DNA of 64,000 nucleotides from Cryptosporangium phraense (GCF_006912135.1 NZ_VIRS01000023.1:1-64000), one strand, 5' to 3'. Shown: positions 49,768 through 58,480, numbered from the stretch's first letter. Program-made: numbers and translations. Notes: generated by a model not told the origin, from the sequence alone.

Positions 49768-52700
49768 TTACCGGAAGTTCCGGGACGTACTCGCTACCCG
49801 GAGCGGCAGCGGCTCCACGAACTCGGCGGTCACCCCGATCACCCCCTCGACGTTCTGCAGCCGCCCACGGATCAGCAGCGCGGCCGAACCCCGGGCGATC
49901 CGGCGGTAGCGGGCCCAGAACCCCTCGGTGCAGACGACGTTGAGCATGCCGGTCTCGTCCTCGAGGTTGATGAACGTGACGCCGCCGGCGGTGGCCGGGC
50001 GCTGCCGGTGGGTCACCACGCCTCCGACGAGCACTCTGGTTCCATCCGACATCTCCGGCAGAAAAGAAATCGGCAGCGCTCCCCGGGCGTCCAGAACATC
50101 GCGGACGAACTGCGTCGGGTAACTGTCCGGCGAGACGCCCGTCGCCCAGACGTCGGCGACCGCCTCCTCCACCTCCGACATCCCGGGCAGCATCGGCGCC
50201 TCCACCCCGACCACGACGCCGGCCAGCCGGTCGGGCCGGCCCTGGGCGACGGCGCCGGCCGCCCACAGGGCGGCCCGGCGGGAGAGCCCGAACCCGTCGA
50301 ACGCGCCGGCCGTGGCCAGCGCCTCGACCTGGGCCGCGGTCAGCGCGATCCGCTGGGTCAGGTTCGTCATGTCGGTGAACGGGCCGTTCTCCTCCCGCTC
50401 GGCGACGAGGCGCTCGGCCAGGTCGTCGCCGATCGTCCGGACCGAGGCGAGGCCGAGCCGGACCGCGTGGTCGAGCCGGGGCGCGGCCCCGGGATCAGGC
50501 CAGTCTGAAATGACAGTATTTATACGTTCTAGGGTCGCTTGTGCAACGCTCAGGTTCAGGTCCGGCCCGCGGACCGTGACGCCGTGCCGTCGCGCGTCGG
50601 CGACCAGCGACTGCGGCGAGTAGAACCCCATCGGCTGCGACGCGAGCAGCGCCGCACAGAACGCGGCCGGGAAGTACCGCTTGAACCAGGAGCTGTAGAG
50701 CACCAGCGCGGCGAAGCTCACCGAGTGGCTCTCCGGGAAACCGAAGTTCGCGAACGCGGCCAGCTGGGCGAAGATCTGGTCGGCGAGCTCGCCGGTGATG
50801 CCGTTCGCGGCCATGCCCCGATAGAAGCGATCGCGAAGAGCGGCCATCTTCTCCGGGGAGCGCTTCGAGCCGATCGCCCGGCGCAGCTGGTCGGACTCGG
50901 ACGCGCTGAACCCGGCGACGTCGACCGCCATCTGCATCAGCTGCTCCTGGAACAGCGGGACGCCGAGCGTCTTGGACAGCGCGTTCTCCAGCAGCGGGTG
51001 CGCGTACCGGGGCTTCTCCAGCCCGTTGCGCCGGCGGATGTACGGGTGCACCGACCCGCCCTGGATCGGCCCCGGCCGGATCAGCGCGACCTCGACGACC
51101 AGGTCGTAGAACTCGCGCGGCTTCAGCCGGGGCAGCGTCGCCATCTGGGCCCGGCTCTCCACCTGGAACACCCCGACCGAGTCGGCCTCGCAGAGCATCT
51201 CGTAGACGGCCTTGTCGTCCAGCGGGATCTTGTGCAGGTCGACGGTGAGGCCGGAGAAGTCGCGGACCATGTCCACGCAGTGGTGCAGCGCGGTCAGCAT
51301 GCCCAGCCCGAGCAGGTCGAACTTGACCAGGCCGGCGATCGCGCAGTCGTCCTTGTCCCACTGCAGGACCGTGCGGTTCTCCATCCGGGCCCACTCCACC
51401 GGGCAGACCTCGGTGACCGGCCGGTCGCAGAGCACCATGCCGCCGGAGTGGATGCCCAGGTGACGGGGGAAATGCAGCAGCTGCTCGGCCATCTCGGTGA
51501 CGTGCTCCGGGATGTCGGCGTCGTCGATCTTCCCCCAGTGTTCGAGCTGCTTGCTCCAGGCGTCCTGCTGGCCGGGTGAGAATCCGAAGGCTTTGGCGAC
51601 GTCCCGGATCGCCGATTTCGGGCGGTAGCTGATCACGTTCGCGACCTGCGCGGCCCGGCGGCGTCCGTATTTGTCGTAGACGTGCTGGATGACCAGCTCG
51701 CGGCGGCCGGACTCGATGTCGAGGTCGATGTCCGGCGGACCCTCCCGCTCCGGGGCCAGGAACCGCTCGAAGAGCAGGCCGTACTTGACCGCGTCGACGT
51801 TCGTGATGCCGAGCGCGAAGCAGACCGCGGAGTTCGCGGCCGAGCCGCGGCCCTGGCAGAGGATGTCGTTCTGCTTGCACCAGGTCGTGATCGACTCGAC
51901 GATCAGGAAGTAGCCGGGGAAGCCCAGCTTCTCGATCACCTCGAGTTCGTGGTCGATCTGGGCGTAGGCGTGCGGGTGTTCCTCGCGGGTGCCGTACCGG
52001 TCTCTCGCGCCGATCGCGGTCAAGTGGCGCAACCAGCTCATCTCGGTGTGGCCCGGGCCGACGTCGGAGTCGGGCAGCTTCGGAGCGATCAGCGTCAGGT
52101 CGAAGGAGCACTCTTCGGCCAGTGCTGCGGCGTTCGCGACCGCGCCCGGGTAGCGGGCGAATTTTTGCGCCATTTCGGCGCCGGACCGCAGGTGGGCGGT
52201 GGCGGCGGCGGGGAGCCAGCCCTCGATCTCGTCCAGGCTGCGCCGGGCGCGCACGGCCGCGAGGGCGGTGGCGAGCTTGCGCCGGGCCGGGGTGGCGTAG
52301 TGCACGTTGTTGGTCGCGACGGTTCTTATTTTGTGTTCTGCGGCGAGCTCGGCGAAGGCGTCGTTGCGTTCGGAGTCCAGCGGGTCACCGTGGTCGGTGA
52401 GCTCGACGACGACGTTGTCGCGCCCGAAGCGGGTCATCAGGTCCTTGAGGGCTCTTCCCGGGTCTTCGGCTTTCCGGACGGCCCCCTTCCGACAGCCGGT
52501 CAGGATCAGCCAGTGTCCGTCGGCCGCCTCGGCCAGTTCGTCGAGGTCGTAGACCGGCCTTCCCTTCTCTTTCCCGCGCAGGTGCGCCTCGCTCATCGCC
52601 GAGCAGAGGCGGTGGTAACCCGTGGGGTCGCGGGCCAGCACCAGCAGGTGGTCCCCTTCCGGGTCGGGGACGCCGTTCTGCGGCGTTTTCAGCCCCAGAC

Positions 52701-53043
52701 TCAGCTCGGCGCCGAACACCGTGGCCAGACCGTGGGCCGCGGCGGCCTCGGCGAACCGGACCACCCCGTACATGCCGTCGTGGTCGGTGAGCGCGAGCCC
52801 GGTCAGCCCGAGCCGGACCGCCTCCTCGACGAGTTCCTCGGGGTGGCTGGCGCCGTCGAGAAAGCTGAAGTTCGAGTGGCAGTGCAGTTCGGCGTAGGGG
52901 GTGGTTACGGGAGGTTTTATGGTTTTCGCGGTGTAGGTTTCCCGCTTGCGGGACCAGGCGGGGGCGTCGCCGCCGTCGGGGATCTCCCCGGACAGCGCGC
53001 GCTCCAGCGTCTTCCACGGCAGGACCGGGTTGTCGAAGCCCAT
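49768..53043 (-). CDS. dnaE2: error-prone DNA polymerase DnaE2 (ImuC)
   Basis: The C-family polymerase (1091 residues) of the actinobacterial mutasome, which bypasses lesions and drives damage-induced mutation with ImuA' and ImuB. The PHP domain begins AELHCHSNFSFLDGAS (His54, His56). The palm holds the catalytic aspartates in PPDIDLDIESGRR. A fingers region, a helix-hairpin-helix and an OB-fold (VLVGGVVTHRQRP) follow. The ATG shares one base with the imuB stop (TGATG), so translation is coupled. Confidence 0.96.
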   Translation of the reverse strand: MGFDNPVLPWKTLERALSGEIPDGGDAPAWSRKRETYTAKTIKPPVTTPYAELHCHSNFSFLDGASHPEELVEEAVRLGLTGLALTDHDGMYGVVRFAEAAAAHGLATVFGAELSLGLKTPQNGVPDPEGDHLLVLARDPTGYHRLCSAMSEAHLRGKEKGRPVYDLDELAEAADGHWLILTGCRKGAVRKAEDPGRALKDLMTRFGRDNVVVELTDHGDPLDSERNDAFAELAAEHKIRTVATNNVHYATPARRKLATALAAVRARRSLDEIEGWLPAAATAHLRSGAEMAQKFARYPGAVANAAALAEECSFDLTLIAPKLPDSDVGPGHTEMSWLRHLTAIGARDRYGTREEHPHAYAQIDHELEVIEKLGFPGYFLIVESITTWCKQNDILCQGRGSAANSAVCFALGITNVDAVKYGLLFERFLAPEREGPPDIDLDIESGRRELVIQHVYDKYGRRRAAQVANVISYRPKSAIRDVAKAFGFSPGQQDAWSKQLEHWGKIDDADIPEHVTEMAEQLLHFPRHLGIHSGGMVLCDRPVTEVCPVEWARMENRTVLQWDKDDCAIAGLVKFDLLGLGMLTALHHCVDMVRDFSGLTVDLHKIPLDDKAVYEMLCEADSVGVFQVESRAQMATLPRLKPREFYDLVVEVALIRPGPIQGGSVHPYIRRRNGLEKPRYAHPLLENALSKTLGVPLFQEQLMQMAVDVAGFSASESDQLRRAIGSKRSPEKMAALRDRFYRGMAANGITGELADQIFAQLAAFANFGFPESHSVSFAALVLYSSWFKRYFPAAFCAALLASQPMGFYSPQSLVADARRHGVTVRGPDLNLSVAQATLERINTVISDWPDPGAAPRLDHAVRLGLASVRTIGDDLAERLVAEREENGPFTDMTNLTQRIALTAAQVEALATAGAFDGFGLSRRAALWAAGAVAQGRPDRLAGVVVGVEAPMLPGMSEVEEAVADVWATGVSPDSYPTQFVRDVLDARGALPISFLPEMSDGTRVLVGGVVTHRQRPATAGGVTFINLEDETGMLNVVCTEGFWARYRRIARGSAALLIRGRLQNVEGVIGVTAEFVEPLPLRVASTSRNFR

Positions 53044-54593
53044 CAGTCGTAGATCCCTGCTAGTTGCCAGGTGCCGCTCTCCAGCGCGAGGAGGAACGCG
53101 GAGGGCTCAGCGCCGTCGAGAACGACCTGCATCCAGGCGCGACGGCGCGCCTGGACCGGGCTCCACCACCGTTCGTCGGCCGGCCAAGGGCCGGCCCAGG
53201 CCACCACGTTCCGGCCCGGGCCGCGGCCCAGGCTCACCGTCGTCGGCAGACCGGTGAGAAAGGCCCGCCCGGTGACGCCTACCGGCTCGCCGTTTTCTCC
53301 GAGGACGCTGACCGGAGGCGAATTCGGGGGCACCGTGGCCGGGGCCGGCGGGGGGAGTAGCCCCGGCCACGGTGGTTCGAGGGGCAGCGACGGCTCGCGG
53401 GCGTCCCGCCAGGCCACGTACCGGACCCGGCTCTCCGGGTCGCGACCGCCGCCGAGGACCGGCGTCACGACGGCCTCCGGACCGAGCAGGCCCTGTACGC
53501 GGGTCAGGGCCCGGTGCGCCCGCTCGTCGTCGGCGCCGGTGTCGCCCCAGAGCCCGAGCTGGGCGCCGCCGTGCTCGACGACGTCCTCGGGGGCCAGCCG
53601 GACCCGGGTGACGCCCGCGGTCGGGCGATCTTCGCGGGAGCGGCCGGTGAGCCAGCCGTCGAGCTGCCAGCGGACCCGGTCGGCGATGTCGGCGACCGTG
53701 AGGACGCCGTCGTGCCGCCAGGTGCGGCTGAGTTCTTCGCCGTGTTCGGTGGAGGCTTCGATGATCAGGCGCGTGCAAGCCAGGCCGTAGCTCGTGAGCC
53801 GCTCGGCGAACTCCTCGGCGAGCGTCCGGGCGACGAAGGCGACCGTGTCGACGCGGTCGGCCGGCGGGTCGATCTCTTTGGAGGCGGACAGGTCGACCGG
53901 AGGCAGCCGGGCCACCAGCGGGCGGGGCTCCAGCCCGCGGGCCAGCCGGTGCGCGGCCGCGCCGTCCGGGCCGAACCGGGCCAGGACGTCCTGGGCCGGC
54001 AGCGCGGCGAACGCGCCGACCGTGTGGATGCCCAGCCGGCGCATCAGGCTGACCAGCTCGGGGCGGTCGACGACCGCGAGGTCGAGTGGGGCGAGGAACG
54101 CCGGCGTCTCGCCGGGCGGGACGATGCCGCCGTGCCGGGCCGCGAGCCCGGCCGCGAAGACGCCCTCGGCCACGCCGACCAGCACTTCGGCGCCGGTGCG
54201 TTCGGCGATCGTGTCGACGACGCGCTCGGCGACGTCGGTCTCGGAGCCGAAGTAGCGGGCCGGCCCGCGGACGCGAAATGCGCACAGCCCGGGGCGGATG
54301 ATCTCGACGCCCGGGGCCAGCTCCTCCACCGCGGCCACTACCGGCTCGAACGCCCGAGCGTCGCGATCGGGGTCGTCGTCGAGCAGGACCAGCTCGGGGC
54401 AGAGCGATTGCGCCTCCCGCCGACGCAGGCCACGGCGGACGCCGTCGGCCCGGGCTACCTCGGAGCAGGCGACGACCCGGTTGGCGGCCAGGACCGCGAT
54501 CGGGAGATGCAGGGAGATGTTGGCGTCGGTGGCCGCCGCCACGACGGGCCAGTCGGGGCACCAGACTGCTGCGACTCGAACGGGGCTATTCAT
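53043..54593 (-). CDS. imuB: ImuB, inactive Y-family adaptor of the mutasome
   Basis: A Y-family-like protein (516 residues) without the catalytic acids: where active enzymes have VDMDAF it reads AVWCPDWPVVA. Such ImuB proteins act as the hub that binds the sliding clamp, ImuA' and DnaE2. A clamp-binding motif QLGLWG is visible at residues 345-350, matching the QLPLWG type of mycobacteria. The C-terminal third is Pro-rich. The ATG overlaps the stop of the Pro/Ala-rich ORF (ATGA). Confidence 0.95.
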   Translation of the reverse strand: MNSPVRVAAVWCPDWPVVAAATDANISLHLPIAVLAANRVVACSEVARADGVRRGLRRREAQSLCPELVLLDDDPDRDARAFEPVVAAVEELAPGVEIIRPGLCAFRVRGPARYFGSETDVAERVVDTIAERTGAEVLVGVAEGVFAAGLAARHGGIVPPGETPAFLAPLDLAVVDRPELVSLMRRLGIHTVGAFAALPAQDVLARFGPDGAAAHRLARGLEPRPLVARLPPVDLSASKEIDPPADRVDTVAFVARTLAEEFAERLTSYGLACTRLIIEASTEHGEELSRTWRHDGVLTVADIADRVRWQLDGWLTGRSREDRPTAGVTRVRLAPEDVVEHGGAQLGLWGDTGADDERAHRALTRVQGLLGPEAVVTPVLGGGRDPESRVRYVAWRDAREPSLPLEPPWPGLLPPPAPATVPPNSPPVSVLGENGEPVGVTGRAFLTGLPTTVSLGRGPGRNVVAWAGPWPADERWWSPVQARRRAWMQVVLDGAEPSAFLLALESGTWQLAGIYD

Positions 54594-56110
54594 CGCACCT
54601 CCTCAGCCCTGGGCCGGCGCCGGCCGGCGCGGCGTCCCCGTATCGCTGCGGGCGCCGCAGGCTGATGCCCCGCGGGCCGCGGGCAGCGCGGGCCGCGAGC
54701 TGCGTGAGTTGCGGGGCGCGCGGGCTGCGGACGGCGCGGACCACGGGCAGCGCGGGCCGCGAGCAGCGCGGGTCGCAGGGGCCGCGGGCAGCGCGGGCTG
54801 GTCGACGCGGGCGGCGGCGACGCGGTCTGGGGAGACGCGGGCGGCGGGGGTTGCGGGGGCGCGGGCTGATGCAGCGTGGGCTGAGCCGGCGCAGGCTGCA
54901 GGGGCGCAGGCTGCGGAGGCGAGGGCTGCGGGGTTGCAGGGACGGGTGCGGCAAGGGCGGGTGACGCAGCCACGGGCGGGGCGGGTGCGGCAGGCGCAGA
55001 AGAGGCAGTCACGGACATCGCAGGTATGGCTAGCGCAGGTGGGGACAGCGCAGGCACAGACGGCGCAGGTGGAGCAGGTGTGGGCGCGAACGGCACAGAT
55101 GCGGGCAGCCTAAGCGGAACAGAGATCGACAAAACGGGCACAGACGAAGCCGCCGCCCCAATCAGAGCAGCCACGGCGGGCAACCCAGGCACCAACGACA
55201 CAGGCAGCACAGGCGCGGATGGGGCGAAGGTGGGCGGCGCAGGCGCAGCCGCCGCGGGCGCAGCAGGCGGAGGCGCCATGGCCGCCGCAGACAAGGTCAC
55301 CGCGGGTGGGGACGGGGCGAGCAGGGCCGGCGCGAGCGCGGCCGGCGTGGACGGCGCAGGCACGGACGGCGCAGGCACGCCCAGCGGGGACGGCGCCAGT
55401 GCGGATGGCGCGGGGAGAGGGGGTATGGGCGTGGAAGGGACCGTCACGGCCGGCATAGGCGCCTGCGGCACGGGGATGGACAGCACAGACGCGGGCGAAG
55501 CCGCCGCAGACTGAACAGCCGCGTCGAGCGGCGCAGACACAGACGGTGCGAGCAGCGCAGACGAGGCCGGGACGGGCGGAGGGGGCGCAAGCGAAGCCGC
55601 CGCCGCGGGCGGTATAGCCGCGGGCCGGGTAGCCGCGAGCGGCGCGGGCACAGTCGGCGCGGGCACAGTCGGCGCGGGGAGAGCCGGCGCGGGCACAGTC
55701 GGCGCGGGGAGAGCACGTGTGGGCGCGGGCGGGGTCGCCACGGCCGACGTGGACGCGGGCTGCGCGGGGGTGGACAGCGCGGGCGTGGGCGAAGCTGCCG
55801 CCGCAGGCTGAGCAGCCCCCGCGAGCGGCGCGCGCTCAGACGGCGCAGGCAGCGCAGGCGCGAGCAGCGCAGACGCGAGCAGCGCAGACGCGAGCAGCGC
55901 AGGCGCGAGCAGAACCGGCGCGAGCAGAACCGGCGCGAGCGGGGCAGGCGCGAGCGGGGCAAATGTGGGTGCGCCCCGGTGCGCAGAGGCCGTTACCGCA
56001 GTGCACCAGGCAGGCGCGTTCATTGAGGGCGCGCCGATTGGCGGGAAATCGGCGTCTCGGGGGCGCTGGGGAGGCCGATTTCCCGGCAATCTGCGTAGGC
56101 CCGCGTTCAT
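54590..56110 (-). CDS. Pro/Ala-rich ORF inside the mutasome operon
   Basis: A 506-codon frame with no recognisable domain. Most of it is Ala, Pro, Ser, Val and Leu. It includes LLAPALLASALLA repeats from degenerate 15-bp units (about 55845-55960), TVPAPALPAPTVPAP repeats, a QPAPPQPAP stretch, and a final Arg-rich ~90 residues. No signal peptide or clear helix is seen, so it is probably disordered. Its ATG overlaps the imuA' stop (ATGA) and its stop overlaps the imuB ATG (ATGA), which strongly suggests real, coupled translation. It may be a disordered linker or scaffold of the mutasome. Low complexity leaves open that it is a decayed or composition-driven frame. Confidence 0.6.
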   Translation of the reverse strand: MNAGLRRLPGNRPPQRPRDADFPPIGAPSMNAPAWCTAVTASAHRGAPTFAPLAPAPLAPVLLAPVLLAPALLASALLASALLAPALPAPSERAPLAGAAQPAAAASPTPALSTPAQPASTSAVATPPAPTRALPAPTVPAPALPAPTVPAPTVPAPLAATRPAAIPPAAAASLAPPPPVPASSALLAPSVSAPLDAAVQSAAASPASVLSIPVPQAPMPAVTVPSTPIPPLPAPSALAPSPLGVPAPSVPAPSTPAALAPALLAPSPPAVTLSAAAMAPPPAAPAAAAPAPPTFAPSAPVLPVSLVPGLPAVAALIGAAASSVPVLSISVPLRLPASVPFAPTPAPPAPSVPALSPPALAIPAMSVTASSAPAAPAPPVAASPALAAPVPATPQPSPPQPAPLQPAPAQPTLHQPAPPQPPPPASPQTASPPPASTSPRCPRPLRPALLAARAARGPRRPQPARPATHAARGPRCPRPAGHQPAAPAAIRGRRAGRRRPRAEEVR

Positions 56111-57246
56111 CCCGCCTCCGGGGCCGCCGCCGGTAGGGGCGCGGCCGGCAGCTCGGGGTCGGGCACGAGGGTGGGCACCATCGGACGGATTCGCACCGCG
56201 GGCGCGCGATCCGCCACCCCCGCAGACCGCCCCGCCACCGCTGCGGATCGCCCAGAGGCCGCCGCAGACCGCCCCGCCACCGCGGGCCGCCCCGCCCCCG
56301 CAGACCGCCCCGCCCCCGCAGACCGCCCCGCCCCCGCAGACCGCCCCGCCCCCGCAGACCGCCCCGCCACCGCGGGCCGCCCCGCCGCCGCAGACCGTCC
56401 CGCCGCCGCAGACCGCCCCGCCGCCGCGGATCGGCCCACCACTACGGGCCGTCCCGCCGCCGCAGGCAGCCCCACCACCGCCGGTCTTCCCACCGCCGCG
56501 GGACGCTCGGCCGCGGGCACAGAGCGCTCCGCAGCCACAGGCACAGGCACCGGCACCGGCACCGGCACAAGACGCCGATCCGGCATCGGAACCGCCGCGA
56601 TGCCTCCGCCCTCAGCGGGCAGGAACACCGTCACCTCGCGCGGCCTGGCCGCGCTCCCCCGGCCCTCGGCGACGACGCTGACCCGGCGCTGCCGGAGCCT
56701 CCCGTCGCCGCGTCCAACCCCGTCCCAGACCGCGTCGGTCAGCGAGAGCCGCAGCTCGGCCGCGGGCCACGTACCCACCCCCATCAGCACCGAACCGCGC
56801 TGCCTGGCCCGGGCGACCAGCCGCCGGACCTCGGCCAACCCGAGCGCCGCCGGGTTGCCGACGACCACTACGTCGAAGCCGTCCAGGAGCGCCCCGACCA
56901 CTCCGGCCGAGTCCGGGCCCGGGTCGCGCACCAGCGCGAGCCGCTCGACCGGCACCCCGGCCTCGGCCGCGGCCACCACTCCGAACGACGGCAGGCCGAC
57001 GACCGCGCACCAGGAGCCGGCCGCCGACGCCTCGGCCAGCAGGGCGACGAGCAGGCTCGTCGAGCCGGCGACGGCCAGGGCCGAGCCGCGCTGCAGGCCT
57101 CCGGACGGGAACAGCGACGCCAGCGGCGCCGGTACCGGCAACAGGTCGGTGACCTGGTGCTTCTCCGTGAAAGTGGTCCCTGCCCGCACGGTCTCGGCCA
57201 ACGCGGCCCAGGTAGCCGCTTTCGCGCTCACCTGACCGCACCCCAC
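56107..57246 (-). CDS. imuA': ImuA'-type RecA-like mutasome protein with a repeat tail
   Basis: A RecA-fold protein (379 residues) at the imuA' position. The N-terminal ~215 residues resemble ImuA' (GGLQRGSALAVAGSTSLLVALLAEA; VVGLPSFGVVAAAEAGVPVERLALVRDPG), and the P-loop lacks the Gly-Lys-Thr, so ATP use is doubtful. In mycobacteria ImuA' binds ImuB. Residues from about 235 on are low-complexity: a VPVPVPVP run, then GRSAAA/GRSAGA hexapeptide repeats made by 18-bp DNA repeats (56287-56358). The start may be GTG 57246 or GTG 57231. Confidence 0.85.
   Translation of the reverse strand: MGCGQVSAKAATWAALAETVRAGTTFTEKHQVTDLLPVPAPLASLFPSGGLQRGSALAVAGSTSLLVALLAEASAAGSWCAVVGLPSFGVVAAAEAGVPVERLALVRDPGPDSAGVVGALLDGFDVVVVGNPAALGLAEVRRLVARARQRGSVLMGVGTWPAAELRLSLTDAVWDGVGRGDGRLRQRRVSVVAEGRGSAARPREVTVFLPAEGGGIAAVPMPDRRLVPVPVPVPVPVAAERSVPAAERPAAVGRPAVVGLPAAAGRPVVVGRSAAAGRSAAAGRSAAAGRPAVAGRSAGAGRSAGAGRSAGAGRSAGAGRPAVAGRSAAASGRSAAVAGRSAGVADRAPAVRIRPMVPTLVPDPELPAAPLPAAAPEAG
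56287..56358. repeat. four perfect 18-bp tandem repeats in imuA'
   Basis: The unit CCGCCCCGCCCCCGCAGA occurs four times without change at 56287, 56305, 56323 and 56341, with diverged copies on both sides. It encodes GRSAGA on the minus strand. The array is in frame, so slippage would only lengthen or shorten the protein tail. Confidence 0.9.
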
Positions 57247-57336
57247 ACCGCGCCCACCGCGCCCACCGCGCCCACCGCGCTCCCCCGATCGTCTCCGCCC
57301 TGCGTCGCCCGGAACCGGCGAAACCGGTGAAACCCC

Positions 57337-57846
57337 TCAGCCGGCTCGGGGAGCGTCCGCCGGGAGCTCGGCCGGCAGACCGAGCGTCGTCTCGATGAGC
57401 GTGCAGAACCGCTCCGCGTCGCGGAGCAGGTCGTCGGCCTCGCGGGTCGTGACCGCGCGGGGCAGGCCGGCCTCGGCCGCGGCCCGCTTCACCGCGGCGG
57501 TCGCGAAGAACGCGGCCCACTCCCCCAGCTCGGGAGCGACCTGGGTGAGCAGCACCCAGACGCTGGCCGGCCGCGACCGCGGCCGGCGGGTGCCGGGCGG
57601 CAGCGGACGAGCGCGGACCGCGAGCACCGCGGCCGCCGCACGCAGCGCGGCCAGGTGCGCGGTGGCGTACCGGGGACCGGCCGCCCTGGTGACCGCGGCC
57701 TCCCCCAGCCCGTGCCGGGCCAGCGCCAGCAGCTCCCGCGGGGTGCGGTGCGGCAACGCCGACGCGGGGATGCCGACCGGCGTCCCCCGGGACGTGTCGC
57801 CGACGGCCGTGGACGGCCGGATCGAGACGGGAACGGGGTAGGTCAC
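57337..57846 (-). CDS. HEPN-like protein (SAV_6107 type)
   Basis: A 169-residue helical protein that resembles the SAV_6107-like HEPN family found near actinobacterial dnaE2/imuB genes. The pattern includes LLALARHGLGEAA, GPRYATAHLAALRAAAAVLAVRARP, WAAFFATAAVKRAAAEAGL and a terminal DDLLRDAERFCTLIE helix. HEPN domains may bind nucleotides or RNA, but no catalytic R-x4-6-H motif is evident. Its GTG overlaps the DUF6504 stop, and it ends 90 nt before imuA'. Confidence 0.8.
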   Translation of the reverse strand: MTYPVPVSIRPSTAVGDTSRGTPVGIPASALPHRTPRELLALARHGLGEAAVTRAAGPRYATAHLAALRAAAAVLAVRARPLPPGTRRPRSRPASVWVLLTQVAPELGEWAAFFATAAVKRAAAEAGLPRAVTTREADDLLRDAERFCTLIETTLGLPAELPADAPRAG

Positions 57847-58244
57847 AACTCCTCCTCGAGGATGTCGATCCTGGTGACGGTCCAGTGACCGACCGCCCAG
57901 TCGAAACTCAGGTCGAAAACGCCGGCGAGCGCGGGCGCAGGCAGCAATGCCGACGGGCTCGCCCGGACCCGCCAGACCTCTTCGTCGGGCGGGCGCATCG
58001 AGGCCGTGAGATCCGTGGGCAGCTCGGTCGGCTCGGCCGAGCGAGCCGCCCGGCGAGCTTCCAGCTCGTCCACCACAGCCGGGGAAGGAGGGAGATCGGG
58101 GCGGGTCGAGGAACCGGGCCGCGGAGAGTGCCGGATGCGGTGATGGGTGAGAACCTCACGCACCCGGTGGATCTGACCGTTCCAGCGGAACTCCACCGGA
58201 GCGTCCGCGCCACCACCGCGCCGGACTTCGGTCTCCTCGGCCAC
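57843..58244 (-). CDS. DUF6504 protein
   Basis: A 133-residue protein matching, by pattern, the DUF6504 family of actinobacteria: VEFRWNGQIHRVREVLTHHR near the start and EEVWRVRAS plus FDLSFDWAVGHWTVTRI at the end, a small beta-rich fold. The function is unknown, but it is regularly encoded with mutasome genes. The GTG has GGAGGGG upstream. It is the first gene after the SOS box, with a leader of about 200 nt, and probably heads the damage-tolerance operon. Confidence 0.8.
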   Translation of the reverse strand: MAEETEVRRGGGADAPVEFRWNGQIHRVREVLTHHRIRHSPRPGSSTRPDLPPSPAVVDELEARRAARSAEPTELPTDLTASMRPPDEEVWRVRASPSALLPAPALAGVFDLSFDWAVGHWTVTRIDILEEEL

Positions 58245-58450
58245 CGTTTCCCCTCCACGCCGTTCCGCCGAGAGCCCGGACGGACTCCCGGCGCCGCTCG
58301 AGGGGGAAGGCAGAGCGGCGCCACCGGCTCGGACAAGGCGCTTCCCCTCGCCTTACCCGAGCCGGCAGCAGCCTCCACCGCCGGTAGGTAGGGTCGGACC
58401 ACCGGCGGCGAAGGTTCCCGGTGCGGGTCGCGACACCCGCTCCGGAGTGT
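58245..58450. other. leader region of the damage-tolerance operon
   Basis: About 200 bp between the SOS box and the DUF6504 start. It is GC-rich and Arg/Pro-coding in shadow frames, but no gene start or clear -10 box toward DUF6504 is seen here. A promoter with TAGAAC (58471-58476) on the other side of the SOS box would give a transcript through this region. Confidence 0.4.
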
Positions 58451-58466
58451 TCGAACGAGTGTTCGA
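58451..58466. promoter_or_regulatory. SOS box (LexA operator)
   Basis: TCGAACGAGTGTTCGA is a perfect match to the actinobacterial/mycobacterial LexA operator TCGAAC-N4-GTTCGA. It lies within a 12-bp tandem duplication of GTTCGAACGAGT (58449-58472). It sits between the minus-strand mutasome operon and the plus-strand aminotransferase, so LexA could repress either or both. Confidence 0.85.
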
Positions 58467-58474
58467 ACGAGTTC

Positions 58475-58480
58475 TACAGT
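58475..58480 (+). promoter_or_regulatory. candidate -10 box of the aminotransferase gene
   Basis: TACAGT reads toward the aminotransferase, 37 bases before its GTG. A -35 box at 17 bases would fall inside the SOS box (58452-58457), so LexA binding should block this promoter. Confidence 0.45.

Noticed and set aside
49768-50266. Upstream extension of the methyltransferase frame into dnaE2
   Set aside because: The extension is antisense-free shadow coding inside dnaE2 and lacks methyltransferase similarity.
54298-55962. Plus-strand and second minus-strand frames across the Pro/Ala-rich region
   Set aside because: They have no ribosome site or coupling with neighbours, unlike the 54590-56110 frame, which overlaps both flanking genes by 4 nt.
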